Part shown: positions 1 to 12,424 of the stretch, piece by piece
Layout of the letters: each line of letters opens with the position of its first letter
Numbering within the stretch: position 1 is the first letter of the stretch
Origin: Pipra filicauda
Taxonomy: Eukaryota > Chordata > Aves > Passeriformes > Pipridae
Reading direction: 5' to 3'
NCBI RefSeq assembly: GCF_003945595.2
Contig: NW_024104361.1
Span: 434,001 to 498,000, forward strand
DNA: 64,000 nucleotides
Notes under the pieces: generated by a model
The model's input: the letters and a program-made list of their open reading frames with translations, nothing else
Database searches by the model: none
What the model was told of the DNA's origin: nothing
Translations under genes and position numbers: made by a program

Positions 1-93
1 ATTAGCCAATTTTGCCTTTCTTCCCCCCAGTCTCTCATTCTGCCCACTTCTATTTTAGTTCTCCTCCATCCTGGCTCTCCCATTATCTTTCCA

Positions 94-149
94 GGAACTA
101 GATGATCTTTAAGGTCCCTGCCAACCCAAACCACTCCAGGATTCTGAGG
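94..149 (+). repeat. CR1 LINE 3' tail fragment
   Basis: The sequence follows the CR1 tail: an ACTAGATGATC start, then AAGGTCCCTGCCAACCC and a degenerate ATTCTGAGGA end. Only about 55 bp of the 3' end remain. Confidence 0.8.
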
Positions 150-2330
150 AGACCAAGGACTTCATTTCTATGCCTCTGGTTTGAGAAGGGAGCCCAAGAC
201 TCTTCTCTGGTTTCTGTGAAACAGAGGCTTACATGTTCTCCACCTCTTTCTCCATCTAGAAAAGGATGTGGCACATTCACAGAGAACCTGGTGATCCAGC
301 TCCATTGCAAAGAGTAAGCAAGGATAAGGAACAAACAGGTCCCTCATCAGCAGAGGAGGAGCTCTCCTTTTGAGTGTTAGGACAGCAAGGATGCCCTTAA
401 GGAGAGCAGGGCAGGAAGCAGAAAATAAATGTGAGGCTGCCTAGGAGGCAGCATTCATGGAGAGGGACACCTCATGGGAAGGCAGACTCCACTTCTACCT
501 CTCTGCTACTACTGCAAACTAGGGAGCTGGACACTGCACAAGGTAGGGGACAGCAGGAGAGACCAGAGGTGGGGTGGAAATTAAAGGATGGGAAGGGAAA
601 GGCTGAGCAGCAAAAGGGAGCACAGAGAGAAGGAAAACAAGGCAGACAATGTTTAAAATACTCAAAAAGACAGAGGGAAGGTGTGAACAATGACAAGAAA
701 ATAAGGATGAGCTTTGGGGCTGCAATATGAATCCATTTCTGGCAGACTTGTTGCTCCCACCTGGCAAGGAACAGTCTTGTTCACAACATACAAGCCCAAC
801 TCCTTGTTATGGGTAAAAATAGAAGGAAAACTTTCCCATCTGTCTATCCATGCACAGATACAGGAACAGCAGCAGCTCCTGCACACAATCCACAGCCAGA
901 CTGGGGACTGGGAAGGCAGGGACTGACAGGATGCTTGGTTGGGAGCAATGGAATGGATCGCAGTGGCCCATTCACAGTGTTTTCCCAGGCTCATTGAGGA
1001 ACGGATGGTGGCATAGGCATCATTTTGGAGAAACACTTCTATAACGAGGGGTTTTATAGATGAGGGCCATAATGTTTAATTGCCCTCAGCCAAGCTCTCA
1101 CAGTTTAAAAAGGCCATTAAAAGTACTGGCTCAAACCCAAAAGGGGGGGGAAAAAGAAAAGGGGAAAAAAAACGTCTCCTCCTTCCTCTCTACCCCTTTG
1201 GCCTTTGAGCGTTGTTCAAATCCCTACAAGATAGAGATACAGCTGATGCCCAGCTCTAGTGAAGAGCTACCATGCAGGAAAGTCCCATGCAGGAGAATTT
1301 TCCTGCCCCCCTCTACACAAAGGGCTGCTCATATCAGGAAGCTGCATCCTGGAAAGGCCCGGGGCCTGCTGAGCCACTGAACTTGGAGCGGATGACTTTC
1401 ATGAGATGTGAAAGGGGAACCCATCACACACCTTGTGCCGGATAATTTATTAATCAAAATGTGCTCCATCAGGGCTCCTCAGCACTGAAATAGATGCTGT
1501 TGGATGTGGTTCACAGAGTCAGCAACAGACACAGTTATTATCGTACAAATAGCCCATCAGCTGCTGTGACCACCTCGCTGCTCTTCACCTTGAGTGTCTG
1601 CCCCTGGGCCGTATGCAGGGGAGCCAGGGCAAGTACCTTACCCTGGGCTTAAATTCAAAGGCAACAAGTTATTTCCACAGGAAAAGGGGTTATTACAACC
1701 TGAGCTGTGCATGAAATCAAGATGCTCTACGAAACAGTGAAACAGTGCCTGTTTCTCCTGCTCGGGACTTTGGCTTGCTGTTCTTCTCAGAAGGTGCAGC
1801 TCTCTGGGCCAAGGGATCCGCGCCCAAAGCTGTGTGCTGGCACTCCTCTGCATGTTTTTAGTATCTTCCTCAAAAGATTTAATTGTGTGTTCCAGCACGA
1901 GCAGCAGAACTTCTGATTTTGATGAGCCACAAAAGCAGCTCGGATTAAATGCTCGCGCGGTTTCCTTTTTTAGAACTGAATGTACAGTTCAAGGAAATAA
2001 AAGGAGACAATTATCACCTGAGGTGCAATCCCACTCCCAAATTCCCTAGGAGCTGTGGCCGGGCCCTAGAGAGGAGAACAAAGCCTACAGACCTTCTGCT
2101 TTCAGTGTAATTCTTCACACAAAAGGATGCTGCGTTCTGGACCACAACCACCATTCTCGGACCATTCACCATTCCACACCACCAAAAATGTGCTTTTTAA
2201 CACAAACCTTGCATCTCCAGGCTCAACACCTTTTCAAAAATCCTCCATTAAAAGCCATCTCAGAACCAGCTTTCTCCAGCGCTGACATGAACAGAGACAG
2301 TGTAGGTTCATCCTACTCCAGTGGTTGCCA

Positions 2331-2420
2331 ATCCCAGAATGGTTTGGGTTGGAAGAGACTCGTTCCAATGCACCTGCCATGGGTAGGAACACCTTCCACT
2401 AACCCAGGTTGCTCAATTGT
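2331..2420 (-). repeat. CR1 LINE 3' fragment, reversed
   Basis: Reads AGAATGGTTTGGGTTGGAAG, followed by a short internal gap and the CACCTTCCACTAACCCAGG segment, the reverse complement of the CR1 3' end. Confidence 0.85.
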
Positions 2421-3234
2421 GAATACACATTAAATCCCAAGAAGTTATATAGGAAGTCTCAGAAATTAAACAGAAAATACACTTTTGTTTCCTACTTACA
2501 CATAAAAGGGAATGTATAGTTTTAATTACCAAAGGCCATTTGCTAGGGGACCACCTGCCACGCCAACCATTATCCCAATCATATCTCTTCCCAGTGATTT
2601 CTGGGTTGCCAGGGAGCCAAAGCTAGATGCCAATGTGACGACAAAACACCATTAGGAGCATGGAGGAAGATGGGGAGCAACTGAGCCAGGAAAAGAGGGA
2701 CTGTGACCACACCATCATCTCTGCTTTGTGCTGTCTCATCCCCTTGCACTGGCAGGGTGGGAAAAACAGCTTCTGATGGATAGCTCAGCGCAAGGCACTT
2801 TTCCACCCATCAGCATGTCCTCCTACAGAAATGTTCTGCTGTGATGCCTGCCTTTAAATCATGCTGTAAGGCCCTCCCAACAGGTGTAATTTATGAGGAC
2901 TTCAACACCCTGCTAGTTCACCAAGCGAGTCGAATGTGGGAAAAAGCTGGCACAATGCAGACAATGGGAATACTAACGTGAGCGGGTCCCATTTCCAAGG
3001 ATTCTCCCTGATGTCCAGTTTAAGGGACTCAGGGCGCTGGTTTGCTTTGCCCCTGTCTTCGTTATTAAGTTAGGTCCAACTATAAAGGGCAATGTCAGCA
3101 GCTGAGGGCTTGGAGACTTCTTTGGTCACTTAACCTTGCCTCAAGGATTTGTTCTGCACTTTCAAAAGGAAGGCATCGGGGCACTCTGGATCTGTTAAGA
3201 CCATGGGAAACATGTTCTGAGAGCTACTGCACTG

Positions 3235-3300
3235 ATTTTTATTTATATAAATGTATATAATTCATATATATTTATTTATTTTATATATGACATTTTATTC
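3235..3300. repeat. AT-rich low-complexity tract
   Basis: Alternating TATA and TTTA units run across about 65 bp with almost no G or C. Confidence 0.8.
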
Positions 3301-6300
3301 CTTAGCAGATAATCCAGAAGAAAGGTGGAGGACAATTCTTTTCAGCTTCCCTCCCGCTTTTGTAACTTACACTTCTATCGCATTGTGCAGACAATGATTT
3401 TTAATTCACCCTCCCCCTGGGATGCACCAGCTTTAGGAAGGGAGCACTTTGCCAGAAACTGCATCAGTCTCCTAAATCAATCCACTTTGGGGGAAAATAA
3501 ACCCCACTGTAAGGGTTTGTGGATAGCCCTGAGGACCAGCTCGCTGACTGAAAGCCTCACGCTCGCTCCCCTCTCTCCTGAAGGACTTTCTAAGCCCCAG
3601 GAAGGACGTATGGATTGCCCTTGTGCAATCCCCCATTGCCCATCCATCACCACACCTGAAATGTGTCAGGTAGGCAGAGACTGACATTCGGGACCCTTTC
3701 CCCTGGGTTAACCCCTCAGTGCCCGCACAAGCAGCACAGGTCACCTTCACATCCTCATGCTATCCTGGAAATCAATGAAGCCCAAAGTTTACCACGAGAG
3801 AGCTACATGTGAGACAACGCGATTTCCTAATAAAAGCTCGCGGGCCAGAGTCTCCTTCTGCCTATTAATTAAATTGCTGTTTAACTCACGATAAAAATTC
3901 TTCCTTTGGAGAGCCAGAGGATTCCCCGTGCCCCAGGCGATGTGCAGCGGCAGCAAACGTGAAAACACAGTGCCGACTGCAGGGCTGAACCTGCCGAGAG
4001 CACCAGGGCCCTCCGGCTTCCACCGGGAAAATCAATCTCCGTTAGCCCGGAGAGTTCCCCTAAATGAAAAGTCTTATCTAGAACAGGTCGTGTTATACAA
4101 CAAGTCACTCGCTTTGCCTGGGAAATGAAAGATGATGAGGCAGAGTCCCCGGTACAGAGGCTATCTCCATAAATCTGCCAAAAAGGAACTGTGGATTACT
4201 TTGCTGGATTAATTATCTGTCCTTCAAACAGAGTCCTGACCTCAGCGGCTGAGCATCTCCAACCTGTCAAAGCAGCTGGGGAGGGAGGGCTTTCACAGGG
4301 CTCCGGCCATGGGCTGCCTGCACCCATGGGAAAAGCAGCAGGAACGCCCCTCAGAGCGATGGGAGCACTGGCACTGATCAGCCCGTTGTCACGAGGGGCA
4401 TGAACTGAGAGGTTTTAATTTGGATGTCTTCTTCAACTGGCCTTTTCCAAGGTGGTGAGCCCACTCCTTGTAAAGTGTGAGGCAAAAAAGTACATTTTCC
4501 TGTGGTTGAAACACTCTTATGGGAAGGAAAGGGGAGAAACAATTGAATGGCTTTTCTCTATTAGGTATGGAAATTATTCCCAGCGCATCCAGGCAGGCTC
4601 ACGTGCCCAAGAGGACAACTAGCCAAAGCCAGGACACAGCTAGACCAGTGCTCCTCCAGCACTTCAGCCTTAACAGCTTTGTAAGCTGGCGGCATAAAGT
4701 TAGATCTCAAGTCTTATTTTATGTGGTTATGGTTAATCTTTTAGTTTTATTATGTTCCTGTCACGAGAGGACCTTGCGCTGGAGATGGCTGTATAAATAA
4801 GAGCTGCTGCAGTACATCCCAAGGGATGGAAACAGATAGGACAGCGGCAATTCCAAATTAATTTTTATACCCCACCTCCAAATCATACCAAAGCTTTAGA
4901 TACTAACACCGAAGGAATGATAAATGGCCGGGTTTGCTTCTCAGCTCTCTCACTGCTGTACATTCAAGCCCAAAAGGTAAAATCAGACCAGCTAGATGCC
5001 AACCCTGTGCCCAAAAACTTGGGAGAGACAGGGAAAGGCATCATCCTTCCCTGCAGGGAAATGGGAGCAGCATCACTGCCACCTCCCCTCTTGGGAGGGA
5101 GCTGAGGAGCCAGGTATAATTACTACCTCCACTGGCCACTTTCACTTTTGCTTATGGTTAGTTTCTAATTTAATTTGCTTCCCCATTCCCATATGTTAGG
5201 GGGGTTTTCTTGTTTGGTTTTTTTTCAGAATTGCCATAAAAATTTTCCAGCTCAGGCGCAAAAATGCTCGCTGACCTTTACCATCATGATTGAGGATAAT
5301 GAGAAATTAATTAGGCTTTACCTGCCTGCCAAAAAAAATGGCCTGCCTTGGGTGAGCAGGATTTTGGAAGTGCATTAGATGCCAGTCCCGTGTCTGGACC
5401 CTCAGGTCCATCCACAGGCTCATCCTTCCCACCACCCCTACTCCACAAGACCCTGGAGCTGACAGGAGAAGGACTCCTGGTCAGTTAGGATAACACTCTG
5501 CAATTCCCATGTTTGGGAAAAAAACATAATAGTGCAGAGTAGTTTAATCACTCTTTGATATGTTCTGCCTGATTCTCCCATTCAAGAGCTGCCCCCCACC
5601 AGGCAGAACTGGGGGCAGGGACTGAACTCCTGGCATACACAAGCAGACTCAAGGCTGTTTGCAGTGATCTGCCTGCATGTCTCTCCACATTGCACTGTCA
5701 CCCGGATCCCAGAGCATCCTGGTTCCCTGCCACTACCCCACTGCCCATCCAGGATGGCCAGGCTATTTTACCATTCCCACCACAATTCAGCAGCCTCTGA
5801 ATTAGACTGATGTTTCAGTCCTGTCTCCAGTGAAAAAGATCCTGTATCAGCCAAAAGAAAGCCCCTGCTGCACTTTGGCCAGTTGATACCCACAATCTGG
5901 GAGAATCTCTCGAGTAAATTGCAGAGGGAATTAGAGGAATAAATAATCCTTGCATCTTCAAAGGCAGACCAACATGGGCACTTGCAGCCAGGATCAGTGG
6001 ACTTGAAAGTCAGAGTGAAATCACCTTGACCCCTGAGGTTGATTAAAGAGGGTTTGAAATGGTTGGGCTTTAAGGAACAGAGACTGGAAAATTATTTCCA
6101 CACGTGTAGCTCAGAGGAGCTGCCAGCCAGCACCCAAGCATGTGGCACAGCAGGGAGGGGAGGCACTGCTGCCATTTCTTGCTGGGAAGAACCCCCTCAA
6201 AAGCAATGCCAGGAACAGGATTATAACCCAGACCCACCAAGCTGGTCCCTCATGCCTGGGTTACCCTGAGTAGTCTGCCTGTCCTCATCAAAGCAGTGTG

Positions 6301-6905
6301 TGAGAGCAGCCCAATGAGCATCAAAGTCTGCCTTGGGTGTGGCAGAGATCGCTGATCTCAAGGCATCTTAAATGAGTCACATCCTACCCCAAAAACTGGC
6401 CTCTCCTTACAGCAGCTATGTTTTATCTCGAAATGCCTGCCTGGATTGCCCTGCTTCTGGCTCGGTTGCTATCAGCAGAGGTCCCCAAGCTATGGAGCCA
6501 AAGGAACCAAGCACTGCCAAGTGAGGATCATCCATGGGGATCCATGAGGACCCATGCAGTTGCAGTAATCCATTCACCCACCCTGGGAAGAGTTCCCGGC
6601 CTTCAGAGCCAGTCTGCAAAGGCAGGATCAATCCATGTGCCCGTCAGAAGGAAAAACCCACCATCATTTTAATTAAGCTTCGTTCTCCAGCTCTGCACCC
6701 TTATGGGTCCAGCACTTGCACCCCAGCTTCTGAAACTTTTGGGAAACACCCCAGAAACCACCAGGAGCCATTCAGTCCGTAAACAGTACCACTCTCTCCC
6801 TGAACACAAAATCTCCTCTGTGAAGCTGAGCTGCTTGTAGCTCATCGTTAGGAACGAAAGGTTTCAACACGACATATTGTCAAATTTGCCTTGAGCAACC
6901 TCGCC

Positions 6906-6991
6906 TATGGAAGGTGTCCCTGGCCATGGCAGGGGCGTTGCAACGAGAGGATCTTTAAGGTCCCTTCCAACCTAGGATTCCATGATTTCTC
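6906..6991 (+). repeat. CR1 LINE 3' tail fragment
   Basis: Contains GGAAGGTGTCCCTGGCCATG, AGGATCTTTAAGGTCCCTTC and a GATTCCATGATTTC terminus. It ends 78 bp short of the EC3 exon donor border. Confidence 0.88.
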
Positions 6992-7068
6992 AGGTACGGG
7001 ATGTGCCTTATTGCGGGGTTAGCTCCTCCATCCCTGCTGGGCTGCCCGCCGTGTCCCCCAGGACTCAC

Positions 7069-7147
7069 CCGAGACGATGGTGTATCCGATGCCGCGGGGA
7101 CGGCCCTTGTCCTGGTCGATCGCCGTGATCATCCGCACGGTGGTGCC
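7069..7147 (-). CDS. CDH23: CDH23 exon, early EC3
   Basis: The exon is 79 nt with acceptor CTCCCCAG and donor G|GTGAGT. It encodes GTTVRMITAIDQDKGRPRG then IGYTIVS and ends with the first base of a glycine codon, so the next exon must enter in phase 1. AIDQDKG is the DxD calcium-ligand motif of EC3. The match to human CDH23 is almost complete by memory. The exon is unusually rich in CpG (11 CG dinucleotides in 79 bp). The expected next exon (NTNSIFALDY-type sequence) was not found between 1 and 7068, so at least 7 kb of intron follows. An LTR-like element begins about 100 bp beyond its acceptor. Confidence 0.96.
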
Positions 7148-7517
7148 CTGGGGAGGGACAGGGGACAGGTGTCACAGCCAACCCAGACAGCACTGCTGAG
7201 GCTGCCAGGGCGCCCTGACAAGGCACTGCCCCTGTTACCGCGGGCCAGTGTAGCACTATATCTGATGAGAAACTTGTTTAAACATGTCTTAAAATGGCTC
7301 TTTGTGGTCCCTTTGCAAACACGTGTTTCTTCTTCCCAACACCCCCCCACAGCAACTGTTATCTCCCATGCAGGAATGTCCTGGGAAAGGTGTCCTGAGG
7401 TGTCCCATTGGTCCTTTGTTTAACCCCTTCCTATTGGCTGTTGACCCCTTACCTGATGGTTTCTTTTGTGTGACCCTGAACTTGTGATTGGTTCCCCTTT
7501 GACCCTCCTAAAAGCCT

Positions 7518-7541
7518 TATAAACCCCTTCCCAACAATAAA
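7518..7541 (+). promoter_or_regulatory. LTR TATA box and polyA signal
   Basis: TATAAA and AATAAA lie 12 bases apart inside the LTR-like block, downstream of three CCAAT-type boxes. If active, it would drive transcription away from the neighbouring CDH23 exon on the opposite strand. Confidence 0.5.
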
Positions 7542-7757
7542 CTCTCTCTTGCCTCCTCTCCACGCCCGGTGTGCTGTCTCTGTGCCTGCCATGGAGCCAC
7601 GTGGGTGGTGGGGGGAGGGGAGGGCACCTCTCCCCTCCAGGCTCGGGGCCTGAAAAACCCTGTTTCTGGAGTTCCCCTTCCCCGTCCCACAAGACGTCGG
7701 AAATGGTTCTTCAGACGGAGAAGGAACTAGAGCTGGGCTCCCCCACGTCGTGGATGG

Positions 7758-7808
7758 GGAAAGGGAAACCCAGATCTGGTGCCCCGTGTGAGGAAAGGGA
7801 AACCCAGA
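7758..7808 (+). repeat. 17-bp direct repeat, 34-bp period, with primer-site-like core
   Basis: GGAAAGGGAAACCCAGA occurs at 7758-7774 and 7792-7808. Between them lies TGGTGCCCCGTGTGAGG (7777-7793), which begins with TGG as retroviral primer-binding sites do. Either the LTR ends near 7774 with a leader remnant after it, or this is an internal LTR repeat. Confidence 0.55.
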
Positions 7809-8458
7809 GGCCAGTGCTTTGGATAACCTGTCCTAGGACAAGGAAAAGTCCCACCACCCGCCTCGTGGGGCAGTTCAGGCTCACCACCCATCACTTGCGT
7901 GTGAGCTGCAGAACTTTGCTAACCCATCCCAGGATGGAGCTGGGAATGCTGAGGGTATGACCAGGGGAACACACCCTCTAACCAAACCCCCTGAGCAGGG
8001 TGAGCTGCACTGTACCAGGGGAAGTGTATGCAGGGACTGGAGAGGGCACCACCAGGCTCCATCCCTGTGCTGCTCATCCCCTGCTCAGAGGAGCAGGGTC
8101 ACATCTGAAGCAGGGTCAGTGTGGTAAGCACAGCTACCAGTGCTTGAGGAAGGAGAGGAAGGAGGAACTGAAGGTGCAGCACAAGCCTCCTCACAGCTTC
8201 ACAGCTGGTAGGCAACAGCACATGCTCCTCTGCCACAAGGATTTTCACTCTGCAGTCCCTCAAGAACCAAAGGCAACAATTCCCTCTCATCACAACCTTC
8301 AGCACTGGTCACTACAACAGTTTTATCTACCACTGGCTTCCCAATTTCAACCTGTCCCTTTCTCCCTGTATTCTTCAAATGAGGCACCCCAGGCAGCACG
8401 GGATGCTCACACTGGCCAACTGCATAACTGAGCTGCAGAGATTTTCACTGACACCTTC

Positions 8459-8480
8459 AAGGAGGAGAAGGAGGAGGAGC
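8459..8480 (+). repeat. GGA/GAA simple repeat
   Basis: Short purine repeat AAGGAGGAGAAGGAGGAGGA. Confidence 0.7.
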
Positions 8481-9419
8481 GTTGGGCACATGCTGAGAAC
8501 CAGGAATTGCCCACAGGTAGGAGGTTCTGCAGCTGCCAGCTCACCCACTCATCCTCCATCCTGTGGGACAGACTGTTTCTATAGCCCAGCGGAAAGATCT
8601 GAGAGTCCCCAAAATGGAACAAAGAGCATAAAAGTGACCCAAAATTCTTATTTAGCTCTTGAAATAAAAATACCACACCGCTTATGTCAACTCCATAAGT
8701 CAACTTCCCCCGCCGCAGTGCAGTGAGCCCCTGTGAATACCAACACACGCACGCGCCCGTAATTAATGGAGTGTGAAAAAATTTACAACTCAGCTGTTCT
8801 TGTTTTCACTGGCTTATTAACAGTGGGGAAAGCAGCAAATTTTTTAATTCCCCTCCCCCCCCCCAAAGGAAATGTCAGCAGAGGTGTTTGCATGTGTAAC
8901 GAGGGAGCAGAGCGGGTCGGCAGCCCCGTGTTTGCCCCTCAATCCATCAGCTGAAGGCCAAAGGGAAAGCTGTGGCAGAAACATCACCAGTGGAAAACAG
9001 GGACTCACCGTCTTCCCTGGCTTCCAGGTTCGTGCCCCTGTGGGCTCAATGCCACTACTGGCCATAAAGCAGGCTCCCAGGGCCAGGCAGGCTGCCCATT
9101 CCCTGATCTCTGAGGGCATTCCAACAGAGTCCTTAAGTAAATCCATGTTATTAACTGAGAACATTAGCCATAAATCCCAGGTCACCAGCCTCTGAGCAGC
9201 GCTTGGCTGGTGAGGCTCAGCAGCCACCCGGAGAGCCTCTAAATCACTGACAATAACTGTGCTTTCCAAAGGAGCACGGACAGATAAAAAGCACAAGAGA
9301 AGTGGGAAAAGAGCAGGTGGGAAGGCAGAACAGGGGATGTGGAAAGGAGGGCAGGTCAAAATAGAGATGAAAAAAAGGGCAATGCAATCCAGTGTGCTCT
9401 GTCTCACCTTTCTCTTGTT

Positions 9420-9586
9420 TGTATTATAATTTATACTATATATATAGAGTATAATATATATAATATATATTACTGAATTATAAATTATGTATTGTATTAT
9501 ATATTACTATATATATTATATAGCCTGTATTCTATTGTGTACTATTGTATTATATAGCCTATATTGTATTATATATTATAATCATA
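9420..9586. repeat. TATA-rich low-complexity tract
   Basis: About 165 bp of TATAT, ATTATA and TGTATTATATAGCC units. The TATATAGCCT motif recurs, so part of it expanded as an imperfect tandem repeat. Confidence 0.85.
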
Positions 9587-9711
9587 TTCAGCAGAATTAA
9601 ACTTCATCCAAGCTTTAATCTCCCATCTCCACAGGGCAGATCTGAGCTCCGTTCACTCCTTGGCAAACCAGGAGTTCCTCCATGGAAGGGCAGTGGGTGA
9701 AGGCACTGGGT

Positions 9712-9745
9712 CTGTCTGACAGCTCGCTCTTCACCTGTCAGACAG
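9712..9745. repeat. Perfect 11-bp inverted repeat (hairpin)
   Basis: CTGTCTGACAG (9712-9722) pairs exactly with CTGTCAGACAG (9735-9745) across a 12-base loop. No promoter or known RNA signature was recognised. Confidence 0.6.
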
Positions 9746-11726
9746 CTCAGGAGCAGCATGGAATGGGAATTGTGTCCTGCTGTGCACGCTGCAGAGGAAG
9801 GCAGCTGCAGGAGAGGGCAGGGCTCCTGCCATGGCTAGGGAATAGCAATGGGCTGCCTTATCTGCGGGAGAGGCCCCTCCTGCAGGAGCCAAGGGGAAGA
9901 AGGGCTGTTGGGAGAGATAAAAGGATGAGCGTGGATGTGGCAGCAGGGAAAGTTTGGGAGGGGTGGAGGGGGAATCTCATTCAGATATCTCAGCAGCGTG
10001 TGCCACAGAGATGCCCATAGGGAAGAAATTATCCAGACATTTGATCCCAGGAATGAGGGCTACGAGAGGCCACGCTGAGGTTCATCCTGTCCTTGGTAAG
10101 CTTGTGATGATGACTATCATGCTGGTGGCGCTTGACGTTCTCCTCACAGCCCTGTGTTTCTCCTCCTTCCCCACAAGCCTTTTCACCAGCTCCTCCTGGA
10201 GATGAGCAACACTTCACCAGTGACCAAGAAACACGTGTTAGAGTGGGGCTGACCTCCCTGCTGTTCAGGGATGCTATTTCCTGGAACCACAGCAAGGGTG
10301 GGGATCTGGGCACCTCTTCACATCCCACCTGGTTTCCATCAATCCTGACAGGTCTTTCACAAGACTCTTCCAATATCCACAAGACTGGCAGATGCCAGCT
10401 CCTGGGGATAGATGATCCCTCCCTGAGCACCCACAGTGTTTAGGAGCAATCTGGATCCTTCTGGGGAAGGGGCTGGACAAGTGTCCCAGGGCAGGCACAA
10501 TGTTTATCTGTGTCGCTGGTGGCAATTACTGCCTTCGTGGTGAGGAAGTATTCCCACTCAGCATGGGTTGGAGTGAGAGGATGTGATGCAAAACGTGGTG
10601 CTATACAAAGGCTACACTCAGTACTTGGTACCTGTGATAGCCACGAAGTGCTTTGCCCACCACACCAGCAGAAATAACTACCCAGAGAGGAGAGGTTGGA
10701 AGTGGGAAAACAGCCCAAACAAACCAAATCCCTCATCTCAGCCATACCACGATGGCAAAGATCGTCCCCTAACAAACCACGTCAACAATTCCCAATTTCT
10801 CCTCCAAAATCCTATCAGACCACATCACTATTCCTTTCACTGTCCATGTCTTGGTGTCTTCTACTTACTCACAGAAACCCCAGGTTGACTTCCAGTGCCA
10901 ACAGCTCTGCCCTCAGGTATTTTTGGCATGAACCTGCAGCTCCCCAGAAAGTCCCAAATATTCCTGACTTTTCTTAAAACAAGTCACAACTCACCTCCCT
11001 ACTGCAGACAACAGTGGCTGCAGGGAGAGGGTTCAGCTGGTGGTAGAGAGAGAGCAGAATAACCCTCTCCCTCTAGGGAAGGAGGAAGAAGGTTTATAAA
11101 AGTAATAATCTGGGAAAGCCTATGCTTAAAAAAAAGGCAAAGAAAATAAAGAGTGGCACATTATCCAAACAAAATCTGAGGGTTTTTTGAAGAGGGGCAG
11201 GAGTAAATCAATCCTTTTTTAATAAAACCCTGAGCTTTTAATAAAGTGTTCACACTGATGGGCTGGAAATATTGTAAGAAAGAATTAACTCGGAGCTATT
11301 GAGACTCTAGGGCAAAAATAGCACCGATTCTACATTATTTCTTCAACCCAAGGAGTTTCTGAGGAGGAGGAGGATGGTGCTGAAGAATTAAAACTGTTTT
11401 AATGATATCTGACACATAGCTGTACCATCCTATCGTGAGGGAATACAACTGCTGGGCTTGGGATCAAGTGCCAACAGGATCTGCCCCCACTCTCACCTTC
11501 ACGTGGCTCCCCGTGGGATGAAGCACGTGTTCATAGGCTGTCTTCAGCCTCAGGTTGTCTTCAAGGGAGTGGATTTCTCCTCTCTCTCCCCTAAAGTGAA
11601 GTTGTGGTGCTGCCTGGACCGTGCCCCAGCTGAGGTCCAAAAGTGGGGGCTCATCAGAGCAACAGCTCCTCTGCAAGGGGAAATGGCCCCTCTCCTCCAA
11701 CCCCATCAACTTGTCTGGAGGACATG

Positions 11727-11922
11727 GAATCACAGAACCCTTTAAGTTGAAAAAGCCCTCTGAGATCATTGAGTCCAGCTGTTCCCCCAGCACTGCCAAG
11801 GCCACCACTAAACCATGTCCCCAGGTGCCACATCCACATGTCTTTTAAATCCCTCCAGGCATGGTGACTCCACCACTTCCCTGGGTAACCTGTTCCGGGG
11901 CTTGACAAGCCTTTCAGTGACG
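11727..11922 (-). repeat. CR1 LINE 3' fragment, reversed
   Basis: Carries AATCACAGAACC, AAAAGCCCTCTGAGATCATT, CACTGCCAAGGCCACCACTA and TTTTAAATCCCTCCAGGCAT in the order of a reversed CR1 3' end. It is of the same subfamily as the copies at 36834 and 50495. Confidence 0.88.
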
Positions 11923-12287
11923 TTCAGCATCAACCGGTGCACAGACGCTGTGAGGACAGACACCCAAAAAACACTCTGAGGATGAAAAACACGCCACCAA
12001 GCTTTGCCATAGCTGCAGGCAGCTTTGGTGCACTCAGGTGCCCTGGGAGAGATGTCTGAGCCATGCTGGGATGATAAACAACATCAAGAAAGAAGATACA
12101 ACACCTCCAGGGACAGCAGAGTCTCTCCCCGCCGTGTCCTCTTCCTTTGCCCGATAAGAAATTGCTTTATTCTCAGTGTCAGAATAAGCACCTGCCCAAA
12201 ATGCTTCTAAATTATGCTTCCAGATCCCGGCCTGAGAAAAATAAGAGCTACAACGGCAGTTCTCTCCCCTCTCGTGCCCCTCCACCC

Positions 12288-12309
12288 CTTTTTCTTCTTC
12301 TTCTTCTCT
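12288..12309 (+). repeat. TTC simple repeat
   Basis: Short TTC array followed by CTCTTACAG. Confidence 0.75.
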
Positions 12310-12424
12310 TACAGGATTAGGGACTTGAAAGGCGAAGCACAGCCCAGCGTTGCAGCAGGAGGAGGGGGGGCAGGGAGCGCTTCAGAAAGCTGCCACGGCA
12401 AAAAAAATCCCATTTCTCACTTCT

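Larger units (their letters stand above)
1..7068. other. CDH23: Intron after the EC3 exon (partial)
   Basis: No exon could be recognised in these 7 kb on either strand. The stretch holds three CR1 tails (94-149, 2331-2420, 6906-6991), a short AT-rich tract (3235-3300) and AT-rich unique sequence, part of which (about 5215-5375) has TTAATTA-type motifs. Many short open frames exist but none has family signatures, splice logic or length that stands out. Confidence 0.8.
7249..7808 (+). mobile_element. Solo LTR-like element (endogenous retrovirus)
   Basis: The block begins with TGTAGC and has a promoter layout on the plus strand: three ATTGG (inverted CCAAT) boxes at 7407, 7433 and 7487, TATAAA at 7518-7523, and AATAAA at 7536-7541, followed by a CT-rich stretch. 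A polyA signal only 18 bp after the TATA box fits LTRs with a very short R region, as in some avian retroviruses. The six bases GGCCAG flank both ends (7243-7248 and 7809-7814), the target-site length of ERVK-type elements. The right end finishes in GA, not the usual CA, so the boundary is uncertain. No gag, pol or env frame follows. The direction is antisense to CDH23. Confidence 0.62.

Noticed and set aside
1..7068. Search for the next EC3 exon
   Set aside because: No minus-strand sequence resembling NTNSIFALDY with an acceptor in the right phase was found.
8844..9407. 187-codon open frame, minus strand
   Set aside because: No domain, no splice fit with CDH23, low-complexity hydrophobic composition; chance frame in intron.
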